From: Agromyces sp. 3263 | GTDB lineage: Bacteria > Actinomycetota > Actinomycetes > Actinomycetales > Microbacteriaceae | Direction of reading: 5' to 3' | Length of the DNA stretch: 64,000 nt | Assembly: GCF_031456545.1 (NCBI RefSeq) | Contig: NZ_JAVDUV010000001.1 | Location: 2,108,001 to 2,172,000, forward strand | Shown here: positions 34,195-43,420 of the stretch, one piece after another | Layout of the letters: each line of letters starts with the position of its first letter | How positions within the stretch are numbered: position 1 is the stretch's first letter | Position numbers and translations under genes: made by a program | The notes under the pieces: generated by a model | What the model was told of the DNA's origin: nothing | What the model saw: the letters and a program-made list of their open reading frames with translations, nothing else | Database searches by the model: none

Positions 34195-35958
34195 TTGCGT
34201 CGCGTCTCAATCCCGGGCATCCTCGGGGTCATCATCCTCAGCGCCTCGATGATCAGCGCACCGACCAGCGCAACCTCTGCAGAGTCCGACGACCCCATGG
34301 TCGTCGAAACCGACACGCCCCGACTGGAGCCCGATCCGCGGCTGCGCGACGCGAGCGACGCTGCCTCGGCATCCGGGAGCGCCGATACGAGCGAGCGAGC
34401 CGTGCCCGACCTTGGCGCCGTCGACGCTGCCGACGTCATTTCGCTGAGCGGTACCATCGCGTACCTCGACCCCGACGGGCACCCCGGGCCGAGCGCCGGG
34501 GCGACGACGGTGGTGGAACTCCACGCCCCTGATCGACACGAACTCGTGGGCACCAGCTCTGGAAGCACGTTCTCGTTCACTGGACTCTGGGGCGGGCAGG
34601 ATTACTTCCTGGTCGCGCGAGACGCGAGCGGACGCTACGCGACAACCTATGCCGGCGACACCCCATACGACGGTCAGGCCACCCGGTACTCCGATTCGAC
34701 GGTCGACATCGTCATCACCATGCCGACGGCGTCGTCGGTGAGCGGGAAGGCGAGCTTCTCAGAGACTCCCGCCGGAGACGCCGTCGTCGAAGCATGGCGT
34801 GCCGACCCTGCCACGCCCGAGCTGACCTGCCTTCAGGTCGCTTTCGTGGACCCGGACACCGGCGTGTACTCGATGTCGCTCTCGCCCGGCGACTACGTGT
34901 TGCGGATCAGGATCGCGAATGGTGATGCGAATCAGGCCGCCCAGTACTTCGACCATGCCGACAGCCTCGGTGATTCGGTGACCATCGACCTCGCGCCGGG
35001 TGACGCATTGAGTGACATCGACTTCGACATGAAGACCTTCCAATGGTTCGTTCATCGTGTCGACGGCGCGAATCGGTATGAGACTTCGGTCAACTCCACC
35101 CAGCTGTCGTTCGGGCCAGGGGTCCCCGTGCTCTACCTCGCGAGCGGCGAGAACTGGCCCGATGCGCTGAGTGCCGGCCCTGCGGCGTCGAAGCAGGCCG
35201 GCGCATTGCTCCTCAGCGATCCGCGTGGACTCCTCCCTGTCGTGGAGGCGGAGATCCGCCGCCTTCAGCCGAAGCGTGTCATCATCGCCGGAGGTCCGGC
35301 GTCGATGTCCGATGCGCTCCTCGCACAGGTCAAGGCGATCGTTCCCGACACCACGAGAATCGGCGGTGCGGATCGGTATGCCACCTCGCGAGCGCTCATC
35401 GCGGACGCGTTCCCCGTGGGCGCATATCACTCGATCTTCCTCGCCACCGGAATGAACTTCCCGGATGCGCTGTCCGCCGCACCGATCGCCGGCCGGCGTG
35501 GCGAGCCGCTCCTGCTTCTCAACACCGCCCAGGGGTACCTCGATGAGGCGACGAGGGATTCGATCGAACGGATCGCTCCCGCTCGCGGGTTCTACGTGGG
35601 TGGACCCGCCGTGATGCCGAGGTACCTGATGGATGAGCTCGAGCGATCGGGCCTCGTCGGCGAGGTGTGGGGGGCGGTCGGGCAGGATCGCTACGAGACG
35701 AGTGAGCAGTTGAACATCTGGTACGGCGCCCACCCGTTGAACGACGTGGTCTTCCTCGCCCAAGGTGATGGGTTCGCCGATGCGCTCTCGGGGGCGACGG
35801 TCGCAGCCGCCGTCGGCGCGCCATTGCGCCTGTCCCGGCCCGGTTGCATTCCGAGCAGCACCCGGAAGGTGATGAACTGGAACAACGAGAGCCAGGTCGT
35901 CCTGCTCGGAGGGCGTGCCGCGCTGGGCGATCGTGTCGCCGGTATCGAGAGCTGCTGA
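34195..35958 (+). CDS. Secreted cell-wall-binding (CWB2 repeat) protein
   Basis: 587 residues from TTG 34195 (GGAG seven bases upstream). Signal peptide at 1-30 (ILGVIILSASMISAPTSATS). Two beta-sandwich regions of the Cna-B/carboxypeptidase-regulatory kind lie at about 80-180 (ISLSGTIAYLDPDGHPG, FSFTGLWGGQDYFLVARD) and 180-280 (SVSGKASFSETPAGDAVVEA). Three cell-wall-binding repeat 2 units follow to the end, each starting RxxGxxRYETS or RIGGADRYATS and containing a LASGENWPDALSAGPAA-like segment. The surface role is inferred. Base composition looks less GC-rich than its neighbours, with more A/T third positions. Confidence 0.9.
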   Translation: MRRVSIPGILGVIILSASMISAPTSATSAESDDPMVVETDTPRLEPDPRLRDASDAASASGSADTSERAVPDLGAVDAADVISLSGTIAYLDPDGHPGPSAGATTVVELHAPDRHELVGTSSGSTFSFTGLWGGQDYFLVARDASGRYATTYAGDTPYDGQATRYSDSTVDIVITMPTASSVSGKASFSETPAGDAVVEAWRADPATPELTCLQVAFVDPDTGVYSMSLSPGDYVLRIRIANGDANQAAQYFDHADSLGDSVTIDLAPGDALSDIDFDMKTFQWFVHRVDGANRYETSVNSTQLSFGPGVPVLYLASGENWPDALSAGPAASKQAGALLLSDPRGLLPVVEAEIRRLQPKRVIIAGGPASMSDALLAQVKAIVPDTTRIGGADRYATSRALIADAFPVGAYHSIFLATGMNFPDALSAAPIAGRRGEPLLLLNTAQGYLDEATRDSIERIAPARGFYVGGPAVMPRYLMDELERSGLVGEVWGAVGQDRYETSEQLNIWYGAHPLNDVVFLAQGDGFADALSGATVAAAVGAPLRLSRPGCIPSSTRKVMNWNNESQVVLLGGRAALGDRVAGIESC

Positions 35959-36072
35959 GACGGGGAGCAGCCTCCTCGCCGCCCGCGCCGCCCGCGCCCC
36001 CGCAACGCTCCGCGGACGCGCGCCTGCGACCGAAGCGCCTGGATGCGACGAGCCGCGGCCCGGCAGTGGGGG

Positions 36073-36435
36073 TCAGCGCGCCGCGCCCTCCTCCTGGTCG
36101 TGCTCCTCGATGTCGTGCCCGAGATCGTCCTCGATGAGGAGGTCGAAGCGCACGTGGTCGCTGCGGTACGCCGAACGGCCGAGCATGTGCGCCGTCATCG
36201 GCTGGGTGAGCAGCTGGAACGTCATCACGAGCACGGCCGTGGTCAGCACGCCCCACGTCGGCACCTGCAGCACGATCGCGACGAGCACCGCGGCCAGCCC
36301 GAGCACCTGCGGCTTCGTCGCGGCGTGCAGCCGGGTCAGCACGTCGGGGAAGCGCACGATGCCGATGCCGGCGGCCATCGAGAGGAAGGCGCTCACGAGG
36401 ATGAGCAGCCCCACCGCGATCTCGGCGGCGCTCAC
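36073..36435 (-). CDS. mnhG: Mrp Na+/H+ antiporter subunit G
   Basis: 120 residues from GTG 36435, overlapping subunit F by four bases. Three membrane helices (IAVGLLILVSAFLSMAAGIG, VLGLAAVLVAIVLQV, VLTTAVLVMTFQLLTQPMTA). The signature VRFPDVLTRLHAATKPQ follows helix one. The C-terminus is acidic. Last gene of a six-gene operon for a multi-subunit antiporter that uses the proton gradient to expel sodium. Confidence 0.94.
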   Translation of the reverse strand: MSAAEIAVGLLILVSAFLSMAAGIGIVRFPDVLTRLHAATKPQVLGLAAVLVAIVLQVPTWGVLTTAVLVMTFQLLTQPMTAHMLGRSAYRSDHVRFDLLIEDDLGHDIEEHDQEEGAAR

Positions 36436-36704
36436 GAGGCATCCTGCTTCGCCATGAACCGCGCGATCGAGATCGAGCCGACGACCGCGAACATCGCGAG
36501 CACGAGCATGACCACGAGCGTGTCGGTGTGCTTGTTGACCGCCATCTCGGCTCCGAGCGCGCAGATCGCGATGGCGAGCAGCACGTCGGTGGCCAGCGCA
36601 CGGTCGAGGATCGACGGCCCGCGGATGATCCGGTAGACCGCAGCGAGGGCGCCGATGCCGAACATGATGCCCGCGGCGACGCTCACGACGGTGAGGAAGG
36701 TCAT
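36432..36704 (-). CDS. mnhF: Mrp Na+/H+ antiporter subunit F
   Basis: 90 residues, ATG 36704 overlapping subunit E by four bases. Three helices, with the typical YRIIRGPSILDRALATDVLL segment after the first helix and VVMLVLAMFAVVGSISIARF at the end. Small membrane subunit of the Mrp complex. Confidence 0.94.
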   Translation of the reverse strand: MTFLTVVSVAAGIMFGIGALAAVYRIIRGPSILDRALATDVLLAIAICALGAEMAVNKHTDTLVVMLVLAMFAVVGSISIARFMAKQDAS

Positions 36705-37318
36705 CGTGATTCCTCCTTCTGGGTAGTCGCCCGCGCATCGGATGCCGCGCGGCGGTCACGGCGTGCCTGCCGGACGGATGCCGCCTGCTCGCGCGTGCCG
36801 ATGGCGAGCACGATCCGCTCCTCCGTGCCGAGGACCTCGCGGCGCACCCGGTCGATGTCGGCGTGGGTGCGCGTGTCGAGGGCGTGCAGGTAGAGCAGTC
36901 CGCGCTCACGGTCGATGTCGACGACGACCGTGCCGGGGACCACCGAGATCGCCTCGGCGGTGAGCGTCGTCACGAGGTCGGAGCGCGTGAGCAGTTGCAC
37001 CGCGATGATCGAGCTGATCGGCTGCCAGCGCGGGTTCACGGCGAGGAACGCCACCTGCAGCGAGGCGACGACGACGTCGACCATCATCCGCAGGCCGAGC
37101 AGGAGCCCCCGCCACGGGTTGAACCGCCCGCTGAGCAGCACCGGCGGCAGGTAGAGCACGCGCGTGACGCCGATCGCGAGGAGGAGGCCCGTGACGATCG
37201 TGAGCGCGTCGATGTGGTCCCACAGGAACAGCCACAGCGCCACGAGACCGACGAGCAGGGGCAGCTGCCGCCACACCGAGCCCCAGCGTGACACGGACGT
37301 CTCGTGCCGCGGGCTCAT
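36701..37318 (-). CDS. mnhE: Mrp Na+/H+ antiporter subunit E
   Basis: 205 residues, ATG 37318 overlapping subunit D by four bases. N-terminal hydrophobic helices (LPLLVGLVALWLFLW, IVTGLLLAIGVTRVLYLPP), then LRMMVDVVVASLQVAFLAV. The soluble domain has SVVPGTVVVDIDRERGLLYLHALD. The C-terminus (about 170-205) is long, basic and Ala-rich. Confidence 0.94.
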   Translation of the reverse strand: MSPRHETSVSRWGSVWRQLPLLVGLVALWLFLWDHIDALTIVTGLLLAIGVTRVLYLPPVLLSGRFNPWRGLLLGLRMMVDVVVASLQVAFLAVNPRWQPISSIIAVQLLTRSDLVTTLTAEAISVVPGTVVVDIDRERGLLYLHALDTRTHADIDRVRREVLGTEERIVLAIGTREQAASVRQARRDRRAASDARATTQKEESR

Positions 37319-38907
37319 CGGATGCCCCCCGGGAACACGAGCGACACGTACACGTCGGGGTCGATGAGGTTCGCCGCCGCACGATCGGTGAACTCGAAGA
37401 TGGGTCCGGCGAACACGGTGAGCAGCAGCGTGACCACGACGAGCGTGGTCGTCGCCGCGACCATGAGCACGGGCGTCGTGCGGGTCGCCGTCACGGTCGC
37501 CCCCTCGGGCGCCTCCTGCACCGAGCCGAGCAGCACCGATTCGTAGCCCTCGAGCTCGTCGCGTCCGCGCCAGAACGCCATGTTCCAGAAGCGCGTCAGG
37601 GCGTAGAGGGTGATGAGCGAGGTGATCGCGCCGGCGGCGATCACCGCCCAGACGAGCCAGGCCGGGCCGGCGGCATCCGTCGCATTCGCATCGTCGGCGC
37701 CCGCCAGGAACAGGCCGATCTTGCCGAGGAAGCCCGAGAACGGCGGGATGCCGCCGAGGTTCAGTGCCGGGATGAAGAACAGGATGGCGAGGTACGGCGA
37801 CGCCTTGAGCAACCCCGCGAGCCGGTTGATGGATGTCGCGCCGCCGAACCGCTCGATGAGCCCCGTCGTGAGGAACAGGGTCGTCTGCACGGTGATGTGG
37901 TGCACCACGTAGTAGATGGTCGACGAGTAGCCGAGCTGGGTGCCCACGCCGATGCCGAAGATCATGTAGCCGATGTGGCTCACGAGGGTGAACGAGAGCA
38001 GGCGCTTCACGTCGGCCTGGGTGAGCGCGCCGAGGATGCCGATGAGCATGGTGAGCCCCCCGACCACCAGCAGCAGCACCGTCAGGTCGTTGTCGGCGAA
38101 GATGACCGTCTCGGTGCGGATGATCGCGTACACCCCCACCTTGGTGAGCAGGCCGGCGAACACGGCGGTGACCGGAGCCGGAGCGGTCGGGTACGAGTCG
38201 GGCAGCCAGAACGACAGCGGGAAGATGGCCGCCTTGATGCCGAACGCGATGAGCAGCAGCAGGTGCAGGATGAGCTGCACGTTCTCGGGCAGCTCCGCGA
38301 TGCGCACCGAGAGCTGGGCCATGTTCGCCGTGCCGGTCGCGCCGTAGATCAGGGCGATCGCGCTGAGGAAGAACAGCGACGAGACGAGGCTCACGATGAT
38401 GTACGTGACGCCCGCGCGGATGCGCTCGCCCGTGCCGCCGAGGGTGAGCAGCACGTAGCTGGCCGACAGGAGGATCTCGAACGCCACGTAGAGGTTGAAC
38501 AGGTCGCCGGCCACGAACGCGTCGAACACGCCCGCCGACAGGATCAGGTAGCTCGGGTGGAAGATCGACACCGGCGTCTCGCGATGCCGGTCGGCGACCC
38601 CCTGTCCGACGGCGTACACGAGCACCACGAGCAGCACGACCGCCGAGATGAGCAGCATGATCGCCGAGAGCCGGTCGACGACGAGCACGATGCCGAACGG
38701 CGGCTCCCAGCCGCCGATCGCCACGACCGTGGGCTCGCCCGCGTCGACGGCCACGAGCAGCACCGCGGCGATCACGGCGACGCTCGCGAGCACCGTGGCG
38801 CTCACGGCCATCTGCGCGCGCCGGTGGCGTCCGAGGATGAGCGCGGTCGCGGCGCCGAGCAGCGGCATCAGCACGACGAGCGGCACGAGCACGCCGGTCG
38901 CGGTCAT
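37315..38907 (-). CDS. mnhD: Mrp Na+/H+ antiporter subunit D
   Basis: 530 residues from ATG 38907, overlapping subunit C by four bases. Proton-pumping subunit related to NuoL/M/N of complex I. Features are FNLYVAFEILLSASYVLLTL with its conserved Glu, IKAAIFPLSFWLPDSYPTAP with Lys, TAVFAGLLTKVGVYAIIR with Lys, and TQADVKRLLSFTLVSHIGY; about fourteen helices. A loop near 470 (DELEGYESVLLGS) is hydrophilic. Confidence 0.95.
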   Translation of the reverse strand: MTATGVLVPLVVLMPLLGAATALILGRHRRAQMAVSATVLASVAVIAAVLLVAVDAGEPTVVAIGGWEPPFGIVLVVDRLSAIMLLISAVVLLVVLVYAVGQGVADRHRETPVSIFHPSYLILSAGVFDAFVAGDLFNLYVAFEILLSASYVLLTLGGTGERIRAGVTYIIVSLVSSLFFLSAIALIYGATGTANMAQLSVRIAELPENVQLILHLLLLIAFGIKAAIFPLSFWLPDSYPTAPAPVTAVFAGLLTKVGVYAIIRTETVIFADNDLTVLLLVVGGLTMLIGILGALTQADVKRLLSFTLVSHIGYMIFGIGVGTQLGYSSTIYYVVHHITVQTTLFLTTGLIERFGGATSINRLAGLLKASPYLAILFFIPALNLGGIPPFSGFLGKIGLFLAGADDANATDAAGPAWLVWAVIAAGAITSLITLYALTRFWNMAFWRGRDELEGYESVLLGSVQEAPEGATVTATRTTPVLMVAATTTLVVVTLLLTVFAGPIFEFTDRAAANLIDPDVYVSLVFPGGIR

Positions 38908-39365
38908 CGGGGCACCTCCTCGGGCTCCTCGTCGCTGGCGTCGATGATGTCCTGGATCGCGCGGTCGTCGGCGGCCGACGACCTGATGAGGTCGGCGGCC
39001 TGCTCGGCGTCCTCGATGTCCTCCGAGACGTCGTCGACGAGATCGCCCTTCTCCCCGAGTCGGGCGAGCCACCACGACCGGTAGATGAGGGCGAGCATGA
39101 ACGCGGTGATGCCGAGGTTGATGACGATGGCCGTGAGCACGAACGCCTGCGGCAGCGGGTCGGAGATCTCGTCGGGATCGACCCCCTCGCCGAGGATCGG
39201 CGCGAGGCCGGGGGCGCCGCTCATCAGGAAGATGAGGATGTTCACGGCATTGCCGACGAGCAGGAAGCCGATGAGCACCCGTGTGAGGCTGCGCTCGAGC
39301 ATGATCGAGATGCCGGCGCCGAACAGCACGGCCATGAGCACGACGAGCGTGAGCGATGCGGTCAT
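38904..39365 (-). CDS. mnhC: Mrp Na+/H+ antiporter subunit C
   Basis: 153 residues, ATG 39365 overlapping the A/B fusion by four bases. NuoK-like with three helices (TLVVLMAVLFGAGISIML, VLIGFLLVGNAVNILIFLMS, AFVLTAIVINLGITAFMLAL). The C-terminal cytoplasmic tail is very acidic (DDVSEDIEDAEQAADLI, then DASDEEPEEVPR) and longer than in many homologues. Confidence 0.94.
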   Translation of the reverse strand: MTASLTLVVLMAVLFGAGISIMLERSLTRVLIGFLLVGNAVNILIFLMSGAPGLAPILGEGVDPDEISDPLPQAFVLTAIVINLGITAFMLALIYRSWWLARLGEKGDLVDDVSEDIEDAEQAADLIRSSAADDRAIQDIIDASDEEPEEVPR

Positions 39366-42300
39366 CGGGCCAGCTCCTCGGCGAGCTCGGGACCCTCGCC
39401 CTGCTCGACGGCGTCGATGCCGGATGCCGCATCGCGGCCGCCCGAGTCCAGGTCGCCGCCCTCCTCGCCCTCGTCGCCCGCGAGCTCCTCCTGCCGGTCG
39501 ACCTCGCCGCCGAGCGAGCGAAGGATGTCGAGCACGAGCCCGACGACGACGAGGTAGACGCCGATGTCGAAGAGCGTGGAGGTGCCGATCGAGAGGGTGC
39601 CGAGCACCGGCACCTCCGCCTCGAACCACGCCGACTCGAGCGGGATGCCGCCGAAGAACAGCGACGCCGTCGCGGTGCCGGCCGCGAGCAGCAGGCCCGT
39701 GCCGAGCAGCCGGCCGGCGTCGACCGGGGCCGCCTCGCCGAGCTCGTACCGCCCGCCGGCGAGGTAGCGCGCGACGAGCGCGAGCCCGGCGAGCAGGCCG
39801 CCGGCGAAGCCGCCGCCCGGCGCGTTGTGGCCGACGAAGAGGAGGTAGACCGACACGATGATCGCCGGGTGGAAGAGCAGGCGCACGAGCACCTCGATGA
39901 GGATCGAGCGGTTGCGCGGCGAGAGGGTGCGCCCGGCGAGGAGCCACGTCTGCCGGGTCGAGGCCGCGTCGGCTGCGGCATCCGTCTCGCCATCGGTGTC
40001 GGCGAGGCTCGTGCGTGGCGCGCGGATGCTCGAGGCGGGCTCGGGGACGGGCTGCAGGCGCTCGCGGCGGTTCACCGGCGCCACGTCGTCGTCGAGGTCG
40101 TCGAGTCGCGGCGCCCCACCGGTGCGGCCCGACACGAAGATGAGGCTCGCGACGCCGGTCGCCACCGCGACGAGCACCGAGATCTCGCCGAGCGTGTCCC
40201 AGGCGCGCAGGTCGACGAGCATGACGTTCACGATGTTCTTGCCGTGCGCCTCGAGGGCGAGGGCCGGCAGGCCGCCGGCGATCGTGGGCTGGATACGCGC
40301 GCCGAGCGCGATGAGTCCGACGATGCCCATCACGATGCCCGCGAGCGCGCCGATGATGCCGCGCGCCAGCTTGTGCACGGGCGGGTTGCGCTGGGCGATC
40401 TGCTTCGGCAGCCGGCGCAGCACGAGCACGAAGACCACGACGACGATGGTCTCGACCAGGGCCTGCGTGAGCGCGAGGTCGGGTGCGCCGGCCATGCCGA
40501 ACAGCAGCACGAGCCCGTAGCCCGTGACGCTGACGAGCAGCACGGCGGTCATGCGCTGGCGCACGGTGGCCGCGGCGACGGCGGCGATCGCCATCACGAA
40601 GGCGAGAAACGGCTGCGACGGGTAGTCCCAGGGCCGCAGCTCGTCGGGCCACGTCGTGTTCATGATCGACGCGGCGCCGAGGCCGCCGATGAACACCGTG
40701 ATGATGATCGCGAGGTAGCCGGGCAGCCCGCGGTGCTGGATGGCCGTCGTGACGGATGCCGCGACCCGGTCGACGACCGACACGATGCCGAGGTATCCCC
40801 GGGCCGAGTCGACCACGGGGGAGACCGCCGCCTGCAGGCGTGCGATCCGACGGCGCTCCCACACGAGCAGGCCGCCGAGCGCGAAGACCACCAGCGAGAG
40901 GTACAGCGCCGGCTCGAGGCCGTGCCAGAGTGCGAGGTGGTAGGCCTCGGAGCCCGGCAGCTCGTCGGCGTAGGCGGTGAGCAGCGGTTCGATGAACCCG
41001 ATCGCGAACGCGAACACGATACTCGCGGCCGAGAGGATGCCCGGCGCGATGCCGATCGCCCGGCTCGGTGCGTGCAGCGGCGTGGGGTCGAGGCCCTCGC
41101 GGGTGAAGAACGCGCCCCACACGAACCGCACCGAGTAGGCCACGGTGAGCACCGAGCCGAGGAACGCGCCCACGAGGGCGATCCACGCCCACGGCTCCGA
41201 GGCGGCGACGGCCTCGAGGAACGCCGTGAACACGGCCTCCTTCGCGACGAAGCCGAGCAGTGGCGGGAGGCCCGCCATGGAGGCGGCGGCGACGATGGCG
41301 ATGGTCGCGATCACCGGCATCCGTCGTCCGAGCGCTGAGAGCCTGCGCCAGTCGCGGGTGCCGGCCGAGTGGTCGACGATGCCCACCACGAGGAAGAGCG
41401 AGGCCTTGAACAGCGCGTGCGCGAGCAGCAGCGCAACCCCCGCGAGCGCGGCGTCGCGGGTGCCGAACCCGGTCACGAGCACGAGGAAGCCGAGCTGGCT
41501 GACGGTGCCGTAGGCGAGCAGCAGCTTCAGGTCGTACTGACGCAGGGCGCGCCATCCGCCCACCAGCATCGTGAGCACGCCGAGCACGATGACGATCGGA
41601 TGCCACACCTCGAGGTCGGCGTAGCCGGGGGCCAGCCGCGCGACGAGGTAGACGCCCGCCTTGACCATGGCGGCGGCGTGGAGATAGGCCGACACGGGGG
41701 TGGGTGCGGCCATCGCGGCGGGCAGCCAGAAGTGGAAGGGCACCAGCGCGCTCTTCGAGATCGCACCGACGAGCACGAGCGCGATCGCCCATTCCCCGGC
41801 CGTGCCCGTGACGGGATGCGCGACGAGCTCGGACAGCGAGCTCGTCCCTGCGGCGGCCACGAGCACGACGAGCCCCACGAGCATGGCGAGGCCGCCGAAC
41901 GTGGTCACGGTGAGCGCCTGCAGCGCCGCACCGCGGCTCTCCTTGCGGCCGGTGTAGTGCCCGATCAGGAGGTACGAGAGCACGCTCGTCGCCTCCCAGA
42001 AGATGAAGAGGAGGAACACGTCGTCGGCGGTGACGAGGCCGAGCATCACGCCCGCGAAGGCGAGCAGCAGCGAGGCGAACCGCCCGAGCGCGGGCTCGTC
42101 GTCGGCGAAGTAGTGCGTGCAGTAGAGGAGCACCAGGGCGCCGACGCCGGTGACGATGAGCGCGAGCAGCAGCGCGAGCGCGTCGAGTCGGAACGACAGG
42201 GCCAGGTCGAGCTGCGGCACCCAGGGCACGAACTCGACCACCGGGTCCCCCGCGAGCACGCCAGGGAGCCAGGTGAGCAGCAGCACGAACACGGCGGCCG

Positions 42301-42400
42301 GCAGCAGCGCGATGACCGCGAAGACCCGGCGCCCGAGCAACCTCGCGGCGAGCGGCGTCAGCAACGCGACGGCGGCGAACGCAGCGAGGCAGGCGATCAT
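39362..42400 (-). CDS. mnhA: Mrp Na+/H+ antiporter fused subunit A/B
   Basis: 1012 residues from ATG 42400, five bases after AGGAG. The NuoL-like part (about 1-500) has FIFWEATSVLSYLLIGHY, ISKSALVPFHFWLPAAMAAP and SAYLHAAAMVKAGVYLVA. The MrpA-specific C-terminal helices run to about 770, including ATVRQRMTAVLLVSVTGYG and LALTQALVETIVVVVFVLVL. A linker (RERLQPVPEPASSIRAP) leads into an MnhB domain at about 860-990 (ILIEVLVRLLFHPAIIVSVY, NAPGGGFAGGLLAGLALVAR). So A and B are one protein, and no separate mnhB exists. The end is acidic. First gene of the operon. Confidence 0.95.
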   Translation of the reverse strand: MIACLAAFAAVALLTPLAARLLGRRVFAVIALLPAAVFVLLLTWLPGVLAGDPVVEFVPWVPQLDLALSFRLDALALLLALIVTGVGALVLLYCTHYFADDEPALGRFASLLLAFAGVMLGLVTADDVFLLFIFWEATSVLSYLLIGHYTGRKESRGAALQALTVTTFGGLAMLVGLVVLVAAAGTSSLSELVAHPVTGTAGEWAIALVLVGAISKSALVPFHFWLPAAMAAPTPVSAYLHAAAMVKAGVYLVARLAPGYADLEVWHPIVIVLGVLTMLVGGWRALRQYDLKLLLAYGTVSQLGFLVLVTGFGTRDAALAGVALLLAHALFKASLFLVVGIVDHSAGTRDWRRLSALGRRMPVIATIAIVAAASMAGLPPLLGFVAKEAVFTAFLEAVAASEPWAWIALVGAFLGSVLTVAYSVRFVWGAFFTREGLDPTPLHAPSRAIGIAPGILSAASIVFAFAIGFIEPLLTAYADELPGSEAYHLALWHGLEPALYLSLVVFALGGLLVWERRRIARLQAAVSPVVDSARGYLGIVSVVDRVAASVTTAIQHRGLPGYLAIIITVFIGGLGAASIMNTTWPDELRPWDYPSQPFLAFVMAIAAVAAATVRQRMTAVLLVSVTGYGLVLLFGMAGAPDLALTQALVETIVVVVFVLVLRRLPKQIAQRNPPVHKLARGIIGALAGIVMGIVGLIALGARIQPTIAGGLPALALEAHGKNIVNVMLVDLRAWDTLGEISVLVAVATGVASLIFVSGRTGGAPRLDDLDDDVAPVNRRERLQPVPEPASSIRAPRTSLADTDGETDAAADAASTRQTWLLAGRTLSPRNRSILIEVLVRLLFHPAIIVSVYLLFVGHNAPGGGFAGGLLAGLALVARYLAGGRYELGEAAPVDAGRLLGTGLLLAAGTATASLFFGGIPLESAWFEAEVPVLGTLSIGTSTLFDIGVYLVVVGLVLDILRSLGGEVDRQEELAGDEGEEGGDLDSGGRDAASGIDAVEQGEGPELAEELAR

Positions 42401-42435
42401 CCACACTCCTCGCGCTCGCACCGTTCCGTCCTGCA

Positions 42436-42441
42436 AGTCTA
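42436..42441 (-). promoter_or_regulatory. -10 box for the Mrp operon
   Basis: On the minus strand TAGACT lies 35 bases before the mnhA ATG, with AGGAG in the leader. It fits the local TAnnnT pattern; the -35 is unclear. Confidence 0.4.
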
Positions 42442-42549
42442 CCGAGCGGGTTCCGCGGCGCCCGGGGCGAGTCGTATGCCGAGAGCGGAATCGAGAGGGT
42501 TGACGGATGCCGCGAGCGGGACAGAGCGGGACCGTGGTCGTGACCCGGG

Positions 42550-42561
42550 CAGGATGGAGGC
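42550..42561 (+). promoter_or_regulatory. -10 hexamer for a leaderless rhodanese transcript
   Basis: CAGGAT (42550-42555) is followed by six bases and ATG 42562. GGAGG ends one base before the ATG, too close to serve as a ribosome site, so a leaderless message is likely. Confidence 0.35.
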
Positions 42562-43419
42562 ATGCCAATTCTCATCTCCGCCGACGAGCTCGCCCGACGT
42601 CTCGAGGAGGAGCGCGCGGGGCGCGCGGACTCGCACACGGTGGTGCTCGACGTGCGGTGGAGCCTCGCGGTGCCCGACGGGCGCCCGGCGTTCCGCGCCG
42701 GGCACGTGCCCGGCGCCGTCTACGTCGACCTCGACCACGAGCTCGCCGACCACGACGCGATCGGGGAGGGGCGGCATCCGCTGCCGTCGGAGGGCGCGTT
42801 CACCGCGGCGATGCGGCGCTGGGGCCTCCACGAGGGCGACACCGCCGTGGTCATGGACGACCTCGGCAACCAGTCGGCCGCTCGCGCCTGGTGGCTGCTG
42901 CGGCACGCGGGCTTCGCCGACGTGCGGATGATCGACGGCGGCCTCGCCGCCTGGGTCGCGGCGGGGCGTGGGCTCGCCACGGGGGACGTCGCGCCGGAAC
43001 CCGGCGACGCCACCGCGCACTTCGGTGCGATGCCGGTGATCGACGCCGACGGCGCCGCGGAGTTGCCCGCGCACGGCGTGCTGCTCGACGCCCGGGCTGC
43101 CGAGCGCTACCGCGGCGAGGTCGAGCCGATCGATCCGCGCGCCGGCCACGTCCCCGGCGCACGGTCACTTCCGACCGCCGGCAACCTCGACGCCGACGGG
43201 CGGTTCCTGCCGCCCGCGGTGCTGCGCGCGCGCTTCGCCGAGGTCGGGATCGTGACCGGCACCCCTGCCGCGGCGTACTGCGGCTCGGGCGTGACCGCCG
43301 CACACGAGGTCGCGGCGCTCGCGCTGGCGGGCGTCGACGCGGCGCTCTACGCCGGCTCGTGGAGCCAGTGGTCGAACCAGGACGAGCGGCCCGTCGCGAC
43401 CGGCGCCGAACCCGGCTGA
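42562..43419 (+). CDS. Two-domain rhodanese sulfurtransferase
   Basis: 285 residues. Thiosulfate or 3-mercaptopyruvate sulfurtransferase pattern: an inactive N-terminal rhodanese domain (VVLDVRWSLA, FRAGHVPGAVYVDLDHELAD, PLPSEGAFTAAMRRWG). The active C-terminal domain has VLLDARAAERYRGEVEPIDP, GHVPGARSLPT and the catalytic loop AAYCGSGVTAAHE with Cys240. The CGSGVTA loop favours a mercaptopyruvate-type or actinobacterial CGSGVTA subgroup. It transfers sulfane sulfur in the cytoplasm. Convergent with the methyltransferase gene, with one base between stop codons. Confidence 0.92.
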   Translation: MPILISADELARRLEEERAGRADSHTVVLDVRWSLAVPDGRPAFRAGHVPGAVYVDLDHELADHDAIGEGRHPLPSEGAFTAAMRRWGLHEGDTAVVMDDLGNQSAARAWWLLRHAGFADVRMIDGGLAAWVAAGRGLATGDVAPEPGDATAHFGAMPVIDADGAAELPAHGVLLDARAAERYRGEVEPIDPRAGHVPGARSLPTAGNLDADGRFLPPAVLRARFAEVGIVTGTPAAAYCGSGVTAAHEVAALALAGVDAALYAGSWSQWSNQDERPVATGAEPG

Positions 43420-43420
43420 G

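Noticed and set aside
37315..39993. 892-codon minus frame extending mnhD upstream
   Set aside because: The upstream part is out-of-frame sequence of mnhC and mnhA; mnhD begins at ATG 38907, overlapping mnhC by four bases.
38904..42638. 1244-codon minus frame ending in mnhC
   Set aside because: Most of it is a shadow of mnhA; only 38904-39365 is MnhC-like.
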